A stretch of 64,000 nt of DNA from Firmicutes bacterium CAG:534 (GCA_000436115.1 FR894536.1:19547-83546), one strand, 5' to 3'. Numbered from the stretch's first letter, positions 1-9,062 are shown. The notes: a model not told the origin generated them from the letters alone. A program made the numbers and translations.

Positions 1-220
1 CTTCTTCTGCCTTCCTGATCCGGTCACCATAAATTGACTCTGAGCTTCTGGGAGAAAAGATTTTAAAATCTGCTTCTTCACTTTCTTTTATAGATTTTAT
101 ATAAGCGTCTATCTCAGAAATTCTATCTAAATTGGTTTGTATTTTCTTTTTTTCCTCTTTTCGGTTCTGAATACACAGGGAATACATTTCCTGCAGAACC
201 TCAAGTTTATCTGTATTCAT
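1..220 (-). CDS. Partial coiled-coil protein, possibly the N-terminus of a sensor histidine kinase
   Basis: The 73 N-terminal codons of a minus-strand gene that runs off the left edge. The ATG at 220 follows a good ribosome site (GGAG, about 6 nt upstream). The visible part is charged and helical (MNTDKLEVLQEMYS, then many Lys/Glu) and carries the short motif FSPRSSESIYGDRI. I recall similar coiled-coil starts in DegS-like histidine kinases of Lachnospiraceae, but no kinase residue lies inside the window, so that identity is a guess. It lies downstream of rsmG on the same strand, 91 bp after its stop. That gap is AT-rich with no clear terminator. Confidence 0.55.
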   Translation of the reverse strand, partial: MNTDKLEVLQEMYSLCIQNRKEEKKKIQTNLDRISEIDAYIKSIKESEEADFKIFSPRSSESIYGDRIRKAEE

Positions 221-311
221 TTACTACTCCAGACATAACAGGTTTTTCATCCTGGCATTCTATAACATAAGTTCATCATATAATAAAAATAAAAAATAGA
301 AAAGAAAAATT

Positions 312-1040
312 TTAATAAATTGGTTCCTTTGAAGGCAATCCAGCCTTTCTAGGATATTTAAGGGGCGTTTTATTTTTCTTTTGGATCACAATAAAATTGC
401 GGGTAATATCTGAATGAGGCAATAAAAATTCTATATTCTTCTGGAAGCTTCCTCCTAAAACAGAAATAGCTTTTTTTGCTTCCTCCAATTCCACATTTAC
501 TTTCTCAGACTTATAAGAAATAAAAAAACCGCCCGGCTTTACAAAGGGAATGCAGTATTCAGAAAGCGTTGCTAAATTTGCAACTGCTCTGGAAACACAA
601 AGATCAAATCTTTCTCTAAACTGATCCGGCTTTGCAAAATCCTCGGCTCTTCCATGAACAGCTTCTATATCCTGTAACTCCAATTTACAAATTACCTCAT
701 TTAAAAATTGAATTCTCTTATTTAAAGAATCAAGCAGAGTGATCTTTAAATTTGGAAATGCAATCTTTAGCGGAATACCCGGAAAACCTGCGCCGGTTCC
801 TACATCGATCAAATCATACTGCTTTTGTGCCAGATCGGAAACAGCGCTGATCAAAGAAAGGCTGTCGATAAAATGCTTTTTTAAAACATCTTCAAATTCC
901 GTAATAGCTGTCAAATTCATTCTGGAATTCCAGTCAATCAACAATTCATAATAAGAAATAAATTGTAAAATCTGTTTCTTTGATAATTCCAAATGAAGCT
1001 GCTTTAAATCTTTTTCAAATATTTCTAGTTGTTTCTCCAT
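312..1040 (-). CDS. rsmG: 16S rRNA (guanine-527-N7)-methyltransferase RsmG
   Basis: Methylates G527 of 16S rRNA using S-adenosylmethionine; loss causes low-level streptomycin resistance in other bacteria. The 242-residue product shows the RsmG pattern: a helical N-terminus with NLTAI, the SAM-binding motif DVGTGAGFPGIPL, LLDSLNKRIQFL, the later SRAVA, and a C-terminal lysine-rich tail. I chose the ATG at 1040 because homologues start near MEKQLEIF. An in-frame TTG at 1085 would add 15 residues with no matching homology. A small hairpin (CCTGC/GCAGG) lies about 25 nt upstream with AAAGAG in its loop. Last gene of the mnmE-to-rsmG operon, 46 bp after mnmG. Confidence 0.95.
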   Translation of the reverse strand: MEKQLEIFEKDLKQLHLELSKKQILQFISYYELLIDWNSRMNLTAITEFEDVLKKHFIDSLSLISAVSDLAQKQYDLIDVGTGAGFPGIPLKIAFPNLKITLLDSLNKRIQFLNEVICKLELQDIEAVHGRAEDFAKPDQFRERFDLCVSRAVANLATLSEYCIPFVKPGGFFISYKSEKVNVELEEAKKAISVLGGSFQKNIEFLLPHSDITRNFIVIQKKNKTPLKYPRKAGLPSKEPIY

Positions 1041-1086
1041 AAAATAACCATGCCTTTTCAAAACCTGCCTCTTTAGCAGGCACAAA

Positions 1087-3012
1087 TTAATTATCGGATC
1101 TGATTCTGTGAGCAGAGCTTTTTTGTTCCAGATAAACTAAAAGTACAGAAATATCTGCAGGAGATACGCCGGAAATTCTGGATGCCTGGCCTACAGAAAC
1201 AGGATGAAAGGATTTTAATTTCTGTCTTGCTTCTAATCGGAGACTGGATACATCATCATAATCAATATCGTCTGGAATATGTTTTTTCTCCATTTTCTTA
1301 AATTGTTCTACCTGGCGAAGCTGTCTTTCAATATAACCTTCATACTTAATTTCAATTTCTACCTGTTCTATCACAGATGGATCTAATTCTTTTCTTTCCG
1401 GGTCAAGCTCAGCAAGAGAATTATAGTCAAGCTCAGGTCTGCACAATAATTCTGCAAGAGATACTCCTGTCTTTAAGGTAGCGCTTCCATGTCTTTCCAA
1501 AAATTTCTGATTTGCTTTTGCAGCCCCTATTTTAACTTCCTTTATTCTTTTAATTTCTTCCTCGATCTGCTTTTTTTTCTGCAATAATGCATCATATTGA
1601 TCCTTTGAAATAAGTCCTGCCTGATAACCCTTTTCGCGTAAACGAAGATCGGCATTATCCTGTCTTAACAATAAACGGTATTCTGCCCTGGAAGTCATCA
1701 TTCGATAAGGTTCAAAATTATCCTTTGTCACAAGATCATCTATCAAAACACCAATATACGCTTCTGATCTGTCAAGAACAAGCTCGTCTTTTCCCTGAAT
1801 ATACATTGCCGCATTGATCCCGGCTATTAATCCCTGGGCCGCCGCCTCTTCATAACCGCTGCTTCCATTAAACTGGCCGCCGCTGTAAAGACCAATTACA
1901 TCCTTAAATCCCAAAGTAGGGTAAAGCTGCTTTGGATTAATACAATCATATTCAATGGCATAGGCATTACGAACCATCTTACAATTTTCAAGTCCCGGAA
2001 CAGTCCGATACATGGCAAGCTGAACATCCTCCGGAAGAGAAGAAGACATACCGCCTACATACATTTCATTTGTATGAAGTCCTTCCGGTTCAATAAAAAC
2101 CTGATGTCTTTCTTTATCTGCAAATTTTACAACCTTATCTTCGATGGAAGGACAGTACCTTGGGCCTGTTCCCTCAATAATCCCCGCATAAATGGGAGAC
2201 CTGTCAAGGTTGTTTCTAATAATCTCATGAGTCTTTTCATTGGTGTATGTTAAAAAGCAGGAAACCTGATCAATCTGCACATCCTCCGGATTTGTAGAAA
2301 AAGAAAAAGGAACTACCTTTGGATCGCCAAACTGTTCTTCCATTTTTGAAAAATCCAAACTTCTTTTATCCATTCTTGCCGGTGTTCCAGTTTTAAAACG
2401 CCGCATTTCAATTCCCATGGATAATAAAGAATCCGTTAAATGATTTGCTGCCTGCAAACCATTTGGTCCCGTATAGGTAATTGCTTCTCCGCAAAGACAT
2501 CTCGCCTTTAAGTAAGTTCCTGTACAGAGAACAACTGCTTTGCATTCATAAACCGCACCTGTAAAAGTTTTTACACCTACGATCCTTTTTGTTGCTTTCT
2601 TTCCTTTCAGATCAACATTTTCCCACAAAAGCTCGCAAACCTCCGCCTGTTTGATCGTCAGATGATCCTGATTTTCCAAAACCTTGCGCATAGCTCTGCT
2701 ATATTCCGCTTTATCAGCCTGCGCTCTCAGGGAATGAACTGCAGGCCCTTTGGAAACATTCAGCATTTTTGACTGGATAAAGGTCTTGTCGATATTTTTT
2801 CCCATTTCCCCACCAAGAGCATCCAGCTCACGCACAAGATGACCCTTAGAAGATCCTCCAACATTAGGATTGCAGGGCATGAGAGCAATACTGTCCACAC
2901 TGACTGTAAAAATAACTGTTTCCAAAGAAAGTCTGGCACAGGCTAAGGCTGCTTCACAGCCTGCATGGCCGGCTCCTATCACACAGACATCTACTTTTTC
3001 TCTGATTTCCAT
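1087..3012 (-). CDS. mnmG: tRNA uridine-5-carboxymethylaminomethyl(34) synthesis enzyme MnmG (GidA)
   Basis: FAD-dependent partner of MnmE; together they install the (carboxymethyl)aminomethyl group at wobble uridine 34 of certain tRNAs. The 641-residue length fits the family (about 625-640). The N-terminal dinucleotide fold [13 protein letters not shown] binds FAD, followed by the conserved [24 protein letters not shown] and the later [21 protein letters not shown] region, and a helical C-terminal domain that contacts MnmE and tRNA. The ATG follows directly on the TAA of the upstream ThuA-like gene, with GAGGAAG about 8 nt before it, so translational coupling is likely. Confidence 0.97.
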   Translation of the reverse strand: MEIREKVDVCVIGAGHAGCEAALACARLSLETVIFTVSVDSIALMPCNPNVGGSSKGHLVRELDALGGEMGKNIDKTFIQSKMLNVSKGPAVHSLRAQADKAEYSRAMRKVLENQDHLTIKQAEVCELLWENVDLKGKKATKRIVGVKTFTGAVYECKAVVLCTGTYLKARCLCGEAITYTGPNGLQAANHLTDSLLSMGIEMRRFKTGTPARMDKRSLDFSKMEEQFGDPKVVPFSFSTNPEDVQIDQVSCFLTYTNEKTHEIIRNNLDRSPIYAGIIEGTGPRYCPSIEDKVVKFADKERHQVFIEPEGLHTNEMYVGGMSSSLPEDVQLAMYRTVPGLENCKMVRNAYAIEYDCINPKQLYPTLGFKDVIGLYSGGQFNGSSGYEEAAAQGLIAGINAAMYIQGKDELVLDRSEAYIGVLIDDLVTKDNFEPYRMMTSRAEYRLLLRQDNADLRLREKGYQAGLISKDQYDALLQKKKQIEEEIKRIKEVKIGAAKANQKFLERHGSATLKTGVSLAELLCRPELDYNSLAELDPERKELDPSVIEQVEIEIKYEGYIERQLRQVEQFKKMEKKHIPDDIDYDDVSSLRLEARQKLKSFHPVSVGQASRISGVSPADISVLLVYLEQKSSAHRIRSDN

Positions 3013-3717
3013 TTAAAAAACTTCCTCATTATCGTAATTTACTTTTCTTTTATTAACAGGCGCCGCCCATCTTACTGCATTTGTAATGATCCTTTGAATT
3101 TGAGGCTGATAAAAGGTAGGATATTCTTCATGTCCCGGTTGAAAATAAAAAATTTTTCCCCATCCTCTTAAGAAAGTACAACCGCTCCTAAAAACCTCTT
3201 CATTTGAAAACCAGCCGATAAAAATAAGATCATCAGGTTTTGGAATATCAAAATATTCTCCATACATTTCTTCCGGCTCCAAAATAATAGGTTCCTTTAT
3301 TCCCTCTGCAATAGGATGAGAAGGATTAACGCAGATCAATTTTTCCTTTTCTCCATGCTTCCATCTGACACACATACTGGTTCCCAATATTTTTCTCATT
3401 ACCTTACAATAATGGGCAGAATGAAGAGGGATAAATCCCATGCCATTTAAAATATGCTGTTTTACTCTTTCTGCATTTTCTTCTGTTACTTCCTCATGAG
3501 CCTGATGTCCCCACCAGATCAGTACATCTGTATCAGAAAGGATCTCCTCTGAAAGTCCCTGATCCGGATCACTTAATGTCACACATCTGACACTCATGTC
3601 ATCATTTGCTTCCAAAAAACTTTTAATACAGGTATGAATTCCATGAGGGTAAACCTTTTTCACATGTTCATACATATTTTCTTCTACAAATTCATTCCAT
3701 ACAGTTACTTTTATCAT
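3013..3717 (-). CDS. ThuA-like protein (class I glutamine amidotransferase-like fold)
   Basis: A 234-residue ThuA family protein. ThuA of rhizobia acts in trehalose/maltitol catabolism, probably at the 3-keto-sugar level; the substrate here is unknown. Visible family features are the start KVTVWNEF, the DVLIWWGHQAHEEV strand-turn, a GMGFIPLHSAHY motif in the middle, and the GWFSNEEVFRSGC and YFQPGHEEYPTFY stretches near the end. Start chosen at ATG 3717 because GAGAG lies just upstream and homologues begin at IKVTVWNE. It sits 4 nt after the TIM-barrel isomerase and ends against mnmG, so the two sugar genes are embedded in the tRNA-modification operon. The pairing suggests a two-step oxidised-sugar pathway (inference). 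Confidence 0.85.
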   Translation of the reverse strand: MIKVTVWNEFVEENMYEHVKKVYPHGIHTCIKSFLEANDDMSVRCVTLSDPDQGLSEEILSDTDVLIWWGHQAHEEVTEENAERVKQHILNGMGFIPLHSAHYCKVMRKILGTSMCVRWKHGEKEKLICVNPSHPIAEGIKEPIILEPEEMYGEYFDIPKPDDLIFIGWFSNEEVFRSGCTFLRGWGKIFYFQPGHEEYPTFYQPQIQRIITNAVRWAAPVNKRKVNYDNEEVF

Positions 3718-3721
3718 TTGC

Positions 3722-4549
3722 TTACTCTCTTTCCAGTTCAAATTTGTTTAACATCTCTGCAGAAGTCTTTATATCAGAAAGCTGACACAAAGAACCAAAA
3801 TGCTCAATTGCAAAATAATCATCATAACCTGATTGTAATATCAGATGAACGATCTTTTTCATTTCAATTACACCATTTCCTACAGCGCAGGAATACATTT
3901 CTCTGCCCTTTATGGTTTTCTTTGGAATTTCACCTTCTTTATAAGAAAAAGTTCTGTCCTTACAATGTACATGACCAATGACATTTAAAAAGGAAGGAAG
4001 CACTTCATAAGAATTCTCTTCACTGTAAAGAAAATTTCCCGTATCAAAAGCACATTTTAAATGATCCACATGATCCAGAAAATAAAAAAGTCCTTTTGCA
4101 GTAGAATAAGGAGCTGCTTTGTCATCAAAATCTTCCAGTACCATCATAATATCATTTTTCTGGGCATAGTTTGAAATTTCATTTAATGCGGAAATCATTG
4201 CATTTATCTTTTGACGGCGTAAGACAAATATTCTTTCTGGTCTTTTTAAAAAACCGGGAATGATCATAATTTTATGTGAATGATATTCTTTTGCAAGATC
4301 TACCATTTTCTTTCCATCTTCCACCTTTTGACCGTGGGAAAAATCATAAAATCCATAAATACAGCTGATCTCCATATGGGCTTCCTTCAGATATTTCTGA
4401 ATTTGTTCTCCATCCTCCCACAATCTTTTATTCTCAATGTCAATTCCTTTTATCCCATAAGAAGATGCCTTTTTAAAAACTTCTGAAACAGAAATCTGTT
4501 CTTGCTCTGCAGCTTCAAGAATATGTTCATAAAATACAGATATTTTCAT
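3722..4549 (-). CDS. Sugar phosphate isomerase/epimerase family protein (AP endonuclease 2-like TIM barrel)
   Basis: A 275-residue TIM-barrel protein of the xylose isomerase-like family (IolE/hydroxypyruvate isomerase relatives). Metal-ligand positions are visible as VLEDFDDKAAP (Glu), CAFDTGNFLYS (Asp), GHVHCKDR (His, Asp) and FAIEHFG (Glu) near the end. The substrate is not deducible; keto-sugar isomerases are common partners of ThuA-like proteins. The ATG at 4549 has an excellent ribosome site (GGAGGTTAGA); the in-frame ATG 12 nt upstream lies before that site. It is 24 bp downstream of mnmE and 4 nt before the ThuA-like gene, in one apparent transcript. Confidence 0.85.
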   Translation of the reverse strand: MKISVFYEHILEAAEQEQISVSEVFKKASSYGIKGIDIENKRLWEDGEQIQKYLKEAHMEISCIYGFYDFSHGQKVEDGKKMVDLAKEYHSHKIMIIPGFLKRPERIFVLRRQKINAMISALNEISNYAQKNDIMMVLEDFDDKAAPYSTAKGLFYFLDHVDHLKCAFDTGNFLYSEENSYEVLPSFLNVIGHVHCKDRTFSYKEGEIPKKTIKGREMYSCAVGNGVIEMKKIVHLILQSGYDDYFAIEHFGSLCQLSDIKTSAEMLNKFELERE

Positions 4550-4573
4550 TCTAACCTCCATGTTACTGAATGG

Positions 4574-5956
4574 TTATTTTCCCATACAGAATTTTGAAAA
4601 AATTTCATTCACCAGATCTTCAGAAGTTTCTTCTCCAATGATCCTGCCAAGACTCTGATAGGCGCTCATCAGATCAATGGAATAAAAATCCTCAGGCATT
4701 CCTGCATCCAGGCTCTTTTTTACCTGAAGGAGGCTTTCTTTTACTTCCAGCAAAGCTTCCTTATGCCGCATATTTGTAATCATCACTTCATCATTTTCCC
4801 GGATTTTTCCCTGGAAAAACATTTTTTCCACTGCTTTTTCAAAATCATCTATTCCCGTGTTTTCTTTTGCGGAAATCTTGATCATGATATGAGAGTCGTC
4901 TGTTTTATCCTTCAGATCATCAAAAGAAACAAGGGATTCCATATCTGTCTTATTAAATAAAATAATACATTTCTTTTCCCTTATCATTTCCATGATATCA
5001 TAATCATTCTGATCCAGAGGAACAGAAGAATCAAGTACATAAATAACAAGATCTGCATCTGCAGTATATTTTTTAGCCTTCTCAACTCCTATCTGTTCTA
5101 CTATGTCATCAGATTTTCTAATTCCGGCCGTATCAATAATATGAAGATGAATTCCCTTCAAATTAATATTTTCTTCTATAATATCTCTTGTAGTACCTGC
5201 AATTTCCGTTACGATCGCTTTTTCTTCCCCTGCAAGTAAATTAAGCAGAGACGACTTACCGGCATTTGGCTTTCCAACGATCACCGTACGGATACCTTCC
5301 CGGATCATTTTACCATTTTCTGCTGTAGATAACAATTTATCTACAGAACTGCTTAAAAATTCTATTTTATTTTCAAGTCTTTCTGTAAATCCATCTAAAC
5401 TGATATGCTCAGGATCATCTAAAGCAGATTCTATAAAAGCAATTTCATAAATAATTTCACTTCTCAGCTCTTTAACTTTATCAGATACAGATCCCTGAAG
5501 CTGCTTCACCGAACTTTGAAGAGCCATTTCATTTTGTGAAGAAATAACATCCATAACAGCTTCTGCCTCTGAAAGATCAATTCTTCCATTTAAAAAAGCT
5601 CTTTTTGTAAATTCGCCCGGTTCCGCTAATCTTGCTCCATTCTTGATCAAAAGCTCTAAAATTTTCTGAAGAACTAAAATTCCGCCATGGCAGTTAATTT
5701 CCACTGTATCCTCTGTGGTAAAACTGTGGGGACTTTTAAAAACAGAAACCATAACCTCGTCCAGTATCTTATCCTCATCATAAATAAAACCATAATGGAT
5801 CGTATGGCTTTTATACCTTTTTAAAGAATTTTCTTTTTTACTGTTTTTAAAAATATGATCTACAATTTCTATAGACTCATTTCCACTTACCCTGATAATT
5901 CCAATTCCTGAATTACTCATGGCAGTTGCGATTGCTGCAATGGTATCTGTATTCAT
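4574..5956 (-). CDS. mnmE: tRNA modification GTPase MnmE (TrmE)
   Basis: GTPase partner of MnmG in wobble-uridine modification. The 460-residue protein has all family parts: the N-terminal folate-binding domain (IAAIATAMSNSGIGIIRVSG, HGGILVLQKILE, AEPGEFTKRAFLNGRIDLSEAEAV), a G domain with P-loop GKPNAGKSSLLN near residue 228, GTTRDIIEE (G2), DTAGIR (G3) and NKTD (G4), and the C-terminal FCMGK with the conserved Cys. The ATG at 5956 is preceded by GGGGAT. It follows a terminator-like hairpin after jag, so it probably opens the mnmE-isomerase-thuA-mnmG-rsmG unit. Confidence 0.97.
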   Translation of the reverse strand: MNTDTIAAIATAMSNSGIGIIRVSGNESIEIVDHIFKNSKKENSLKRYKSHTIHYGFIYDEDKILDEVMVSVFKSPHSFTTEDTVEINCHGGILVLQKILELLIKNGARLAEPGEFTKRAFLNGRIDLSEAEAVMDVISSQNEMALQSSVKQLQGSVSDKVKELRSEIIYEIAFIESALDDPEHISLDGFTERLENKIEFLSSSVDKLLSTAENGKMIREGIRTVIVGKPNAGKSSLLNLLAGEEKAIVTEIAGTTRDIIEENINLKGIHLHIIDTAGIRKSDDIVEQIGVEKAKKYTADADLVIYVLDSSVPLDQNDYDIMEMIREKKCIILFNKTDMESLVSFDDLKDKTDDSHIMIKISAKENTGIDDFEKAVEKMFFQGKIRENDEVMITNMRHKEALLEVKESLLQVKKSLDAGMPEDFYSIDLMSAYQSLGRIIGEETSEDLVNEIFSKFCMGK

Positions 5957-6002
5957 AAATAATCCCCATTTCTGAGTATTTTGAAATTATTTTTTTAAGA
6001 AA

Positions 6003-6034
6003 AAAATGCCGGGAATAAATATTCCAGACATTTT
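6003..6034 (-). terminator. Rho-independent terminator after jag
   Basis: On the minus strand a 15-bp stem (arms 6034-6020 and 6017-6003, one wobble and one mismatch) with a two-base loop is followed by a run of T. It lies between the stop of jag and mnmE and probably closes the rpmH-to-jag transcript. Confidence 0.7.
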
Positions 6035-6059
6035 TTCACACATCATTTCTTATAGCAGA

Positions 6060-6683
6060 CTATTTCTTTAAAGTAACAACCACGCGTCTGAAAGGTTCTT
6101 CACCTTCACTATGAGTAGTAACATATTTATCATTTTGAAGAGCAGAATGAATAATTCTTCTCTCATAGGGATTCATAGGCTCTAATGATACGGGACGTTT
6201 GGTTCTTTTAACCTTATATGCAATATTCTTTGCAAGATTTTCAAGAGTTTCTTTTCTTCTCTTTCTATAGTCTTCTGTATCTACCTTTACTCTGATGTAC
6301 TCTTCAGATTCTTTATTTACAACAAGAGAAAGAAGATACTGGATGGAGTCAAGGGTCTGTCCTCTTTTTCCGATCAGAATTCCCATTTCATCTCCGCTTA
6401 AATCCACATCAAGATTTTTATTATCTTCATCATATTTCACATCTACGGCAACTACCATATTCATAGCTGCAAATACATCCTTTAAGAAATCTTTTGCAAT
6501 ATCCGCTATAGAAGATTTTGTTTTTGCCTTAATGATTGCCGACTTAGATCCGATCCCAAGAAAACCTGAAGATCCTTCTTCAACCACAACATATTCAAGT
6601 TTATCGCTGGTAACCTCCAGCTTCTGGCATGCTTCTGTAATGGCATCAGCAACTGTTTTTGCAGAAACTTCAATGAATTCCAT
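6060..6683 (-). CDS. jag: Jag/SpoIIIJ-associated RNA-binding protein (KhpB)
   Basis: A 207-residue Jag (KhpB) protein, an RNA-binding factor linked to cell-division and envelope control in Firmicutes. Three parts are visible: the Jag-N domain (MEFIEVSAKTVADAITEA, then VVEEGSSGFLGIGSK), a KH domain with GILIGKRGQTLDSIQYL, and a C-terminal R3H domain with the basic YRKRRKETL and MNPYERRIIHSAL. I chose the second ATG (6683), about 7 nt from GGGGG; the first ATG at 6689 is too close to it. The ribosome site lies between the yidC stop (6695) and this start, in the usual yidC-jag order. Confidence 0.95.
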   Translation of the reverse strand: MEFIEVSAKTVADAITEACQKLEVTSDKLEYVVVEEGSSGFLGIGSKSAIIKAKTKSSIADIAKDFLKDVFAAMNMVVAVDVKYDEDNKNLDVDLSGDEMGILIGKRGQTLDSIQYLLSLVVNKESEEYIRVKVDTEDYRKRRKETLENLAKNIAYKVKRTKRPVSLEPMNPYERRIIHSALQNDKYVTTHSEGEEPFRRVVVTLKK

Positions 6684-6694
6684 AATCATACCCC

Positions 6695-8056
6695 CTATTT
6701 ATTATTCTTTTCGTTATATTGTTTTACTAAATTTGCTTTTGCTGCAATACTTCCCGGCTTTGCATTTTTACTGGAAGATGCGGTTACGTCAGCCTGATTT
6801 ACTTCCTGCTTGGAAGAAGTATTTACCTGGGCTTTGGAGGCCATGGAAGGTTTGTTTTGGGTACCTACATTTCTGGTACTTAAATTTGCATTCTTATTTA
6901 AAACAGAAGCAGAAACACCCTTCTTTTCTATTTTCTTTGCAGCTTTTGCTTCGTTCTTCTTGATAATATCATCAATGTCCATTTTGTCGATATGACGGTT
7001 AATGATAATCTGCTGAATACTTCTTACAACAGAACCGGCGATCCAGTAAAGACCCATACCTGCAGGAAGCGTATAACAGAAGAATGCTGACATGATAGGC
7101 ATCATGGTATTCATCATCTTCATGGACTGTGCCATAGAATTCTGCTGGTCATTTTTATTGGAATTGCTGGTATCTGCCTGCGGCATTAATTTTGTATTGA
7201 TCCACTGTGTAGCTGCTGAAAGAACAGGAATGATAAGGGCTACAATAATCATAAGCCACTGAATTCCGCCCTCTGCATTCCAGGCTTCGCTTACCATAAA
7301 GGAAGGAGAATTTCCTATATTAATACCGAGAAAATTATTATAAGTATTAATAAGTCCTCTCTGGATTACTTCACCGCTGGCATTCAGTTGGTTTAAAATA
7401 TATTCTCCATTAAACTGAAGAGCGCTCAGATCATAGTGATCCGCAATCTTTGCCATATCGCTTGTTGACAGCATATTCAGTACATCGACGATACCGCTTT
7501 CAATATTTCCGTCTGTAATATGCTTTCCATACATGGAAACTGTTTTTTCAATGGTTTCAATGCCTGAATTCTGTAAAAATGCACCGTTATCCACAGATAC
7601 GATCTTTTCTGCAAGAACCTTGAAGGTATCGCCTATTTTGGTAACATAAGCAGGCATTGCATAGATTACACGATAAAGTGCAAATAAAATAGGCATCTGG
7701 ATCAAAAGCTGAACACAGCTTCCACTTGGGGAAACGCCGTATTTTGCATAAACTGCACGAGTTTCCTCATTCATTGCCATCATGGATTCATTATCTTTTT
7801 TATTTTTGTATTTATTCTGTATTGCCTGCAGCTCCGGATTCATTTTGGCAGAAAGCTTTGAAAACTTCTGCTGCTTGATGGTCAAAGGCATAAGAAGCAG
7901 ATAAATTACAATCGTAAACAAGATAATCGACAAACCAATATTAGGAATTCCTATTGCATCAAGAACATTGAATATTCCTTCCATAAGGTATCCAAGCACC
8001 TTTGCAATCGGTCCAAGAATGGCTCCATCATATTGAGTCAAAATAATTCCTGTCAA
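6695..8056 (-). CDS. yidC: Membrane protein insertase YidC (Oxa1/SpoIIIJ family)
   Basis: Inserts and folds membrane proteins, alone or with SecYEG. The 453-residue product has membrane segments near residues 40-60 (NIGLSIILFTIVIYLLLMPLTIKQQ), 115-135, 255-280 and 325-350 (FFCYTLPAGMGLYWIAGSVV), the cytoplasmic SKLSAKMNPELQAIQNKYK helix, and a lysine-rich tail. It is longer than the 260-290 residues of SpoIIIJ: about 120 residues are inserted between the second and third membrane segments, plus a long low-complexity Asn/Ser/Lys-rich C-terminus. The start is TTG at 8056, about 6 nt after CAGGAGG. The Ile start MTGIILTQYDG gives no lipobox. Confidence 0.95.
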   Translation of the reverse strand: MTGIILTQYDGAILGPIAKVLGYLMEGIFNVLDAIGIPNIGLSIILFTIVIYLLLMPLTIKQQKFSKLSAKMNPELQAIQNKYKNKKDNESMMAMNEETRAVYAKYGVSPSGSCVQLLIQMPILFALYRVIYAMPAYVTKIGDTFKVLAEKIVSVDNGAFLQNSGIETIEKTVSMYGKHITDGNIESGIVDVLNMLSTSDMAKIADHYDLSALQFNGEYILNQLNASGEVIQRGLINTYNNFLGINIGNSPSFMVSEAWNAEGGIQWLMIIVALIIPVLSAATQWINTKLMPQADTSNSNKNDQQNSMAQSMKMMNTMMPIMSAFFCYTLPAGMGLYWIAGSVVRSIQQIIINRHIDKMDIDDIIKKNEAKAAKKIEKKGVSASVLNKNANLSTRNVGTQNKPSMASKAQVNTSSKQEVNQADVTASSSKNAKPGSIAAKANLVKQYNEKNNK

Positions 8057-8100
8057 TTTATTTCCTCCTGTTTTTGATCTTACTGGTCAAACTGCAAATT

Positions 8101-8310
8101 TTAAGGGACAGGATCATATCCTCCCTTTGAAAAAGGATTGCATCTTATAATTCTCCACAAAGCAAGCATACCGCCTTTTAATGCACCATATTTTTCAACA
8201 GCTTCAAGTCCATATTCTGAACAGGTGGGAAAATAAGGACATTTTGTATGCTTTAAAGGAGAAAGATATTTTCTATAAAATTTGATCAATAAAATCAACA
8301 ATTTTTTCAT
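8101..8310 (-). CDS. yidD: Membrane protein insertion efficiency factor YidD
   Basis: Small (about 69 residues) UPF0161/YidD protein that helps YidC-dependent insertion. The signature is complete: an N-terminal amphipathic helix ([18 protein letters not shown]), the [19 protein letters not shown] cysteine motif, [24 protein letters not shown]. Of two in-frame ATGs (8334 and 8310) I prefer 8310, 1 nt from the rnpA stop, which suggests coupled translation; 8334 would lie inside rnpA and add eight residues. It lies between rnpA and yidC, the conserved position. Confidence 0.93.
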   Translation of the reverse strand: MKKLLILLIKFYRKYLSPLKHTKCPYFPTCSEYGLEAVEKYGALKGGMLALWRIIRCNPFSKGGYDPVP

Positions 8311-8311
8311 A

Positions 8312-8683
8312 CTACATATTTCTGATTTCTTCATCCTGGTCTGTTTTAATCACATGATGAAGCTTTGCAAGATGTAATAATGCGCTCTCTATTTCCATAT
8401 AAGAAACAAGAGAAGCACTGTTTCTGGCTATGACTACTATATCTAAACCACTATTAAATATATTTTCGTGTAGTCTGTAACTTTCTCTTACTAACCTTGT
8501 AATACGATGTCTTACAACACTATTTCCTACTTTTTTGCTCACACTGATTCCCAGTCTGTTCATTCCTTCGTTATTTTCTAAAACATACATGACTAAATAT
8601 TTGTTGGCATAAGATTTGCCTTTTCTGTAAACAGTCTGAAAATCATAATTACTTTTCAAGGATTGTGAATTTCTATATTTCAT
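8312..8683 (-). CDS. rnpA: Ribonuclease P protein component
   Basis: Protein subunit of RNase P, which matures the 5' ends of tRNAs with the catalytic RNA. The product (about 123 residues) shows [27 protein letters not shown], and the RNR motif region [29 protein letters not shown] that binds RNA. The start is uncertain: ATG 8683 (weak GGGC before it) or ATG 8695, four residues longer. It follows rpmH after a short hairpin that overlaps the rpmH stop. The second gene of the rpmH-rnpA-yidD-yidC-jag cluster. Confidence 0.95.
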   Translation of the reverse strand: MKYRNSQSLKSNYDFQTVYRKGKSYANKYLVMYVLENNEGMNRLGISVSKKVGNSVVRHRITRLVRESYRLHENIFNSGLDIVVIARNSASLVSYMEIESALLHLAKLHHVIKTDQDEEIRNM

Positions 8684-8698
8684 TTTTTTGCCCATGTA

Positions 8699-8725
8699 GA
8701 AAAAAAGGCCACTTGACGCGGCCTA
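8699..8725 (-). terminator. Short hairpin plus T-run between rpmH and rnpA (possible attenuator)
   Basis: On the minus strand a 5-bp GC-rich stem (AGGCC at 8724-8720 and GGCCT at 8710-8706) with a nine-base loop is followed by seven T. It overlaps the rpmH stop codon and could reduce read-through from rpmH into rnpA, matching the much higher demand for ribosomal protein L34. The stem is short, so termination would be partial. Confidence 0.45.
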
Positions 8726-8857
8726 TGCTGATAATCTTTTTCTTCCTTTTGCTCTTCTGGCTGCAAGAACCTTTCTTCCGCCGGGAGTACTCATTCTGGC
8801 TCTGAAACCATGAACCTTTGATCTCTGCCTGTTCTTAGGCTGGAAAGTCATTTTCAT
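8723..8857 (-). CDS. rpmH: 50S ribosomal protein L34
   Basis: A 44-residue L34 with its normal sequence: [19 protein letters not shown], then [20 protein letters not shown] and the end RLSA. It is a structural protein of the large ribosomal subunit and strongly basic. The ATG at 8857 has a consensus ribosome site (AAAGGAGG, 9 nt spacing). It is the first gene left of oriC and reads away from it, as in most Firmicutes. A promoter is expected in the AT-rich DNA to the right, but no convincing -35/-10 pair could be picked. Confidence 0.97.
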   Translation of the reverse strand: MKMTFQPKNRQRSKVHGFRARMSTPGGRKVLAARRAKGRKRLSA

Positions 8858-9042
8858 TCGGATGCACCTCCTTTACTTTGAACCTTAATTTATGATAAGG
8901 TAAACAAATATTTAAAAAACCTGTAAAAGAGCATAAATAAGCCCTTTCTTAGAAAATAACAGATTGATTATATAAAATAAAATGCTGTCCGTCAAGTAAA
9001 AATAAGAATAATTTCCCTTATAAAAAAATCTAAAAAAATGCC

Positions 9043-9062
9043 GTAAAAATCGTGATTTTTAC
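9043..9062. repeat. 20-bp perfect palindrome in the oriC region
   Basis: GTAAAAATC and GATTTTTAC form 9-bp arms around a two-base centre (GT). It lies 79 bp left of the first DnaA box and is not followed by a T-run long enough to be a clear terminator for either strand. It could be a protein-binding site in the origin or a cruciform; function unknown. Confidence 0.6.
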
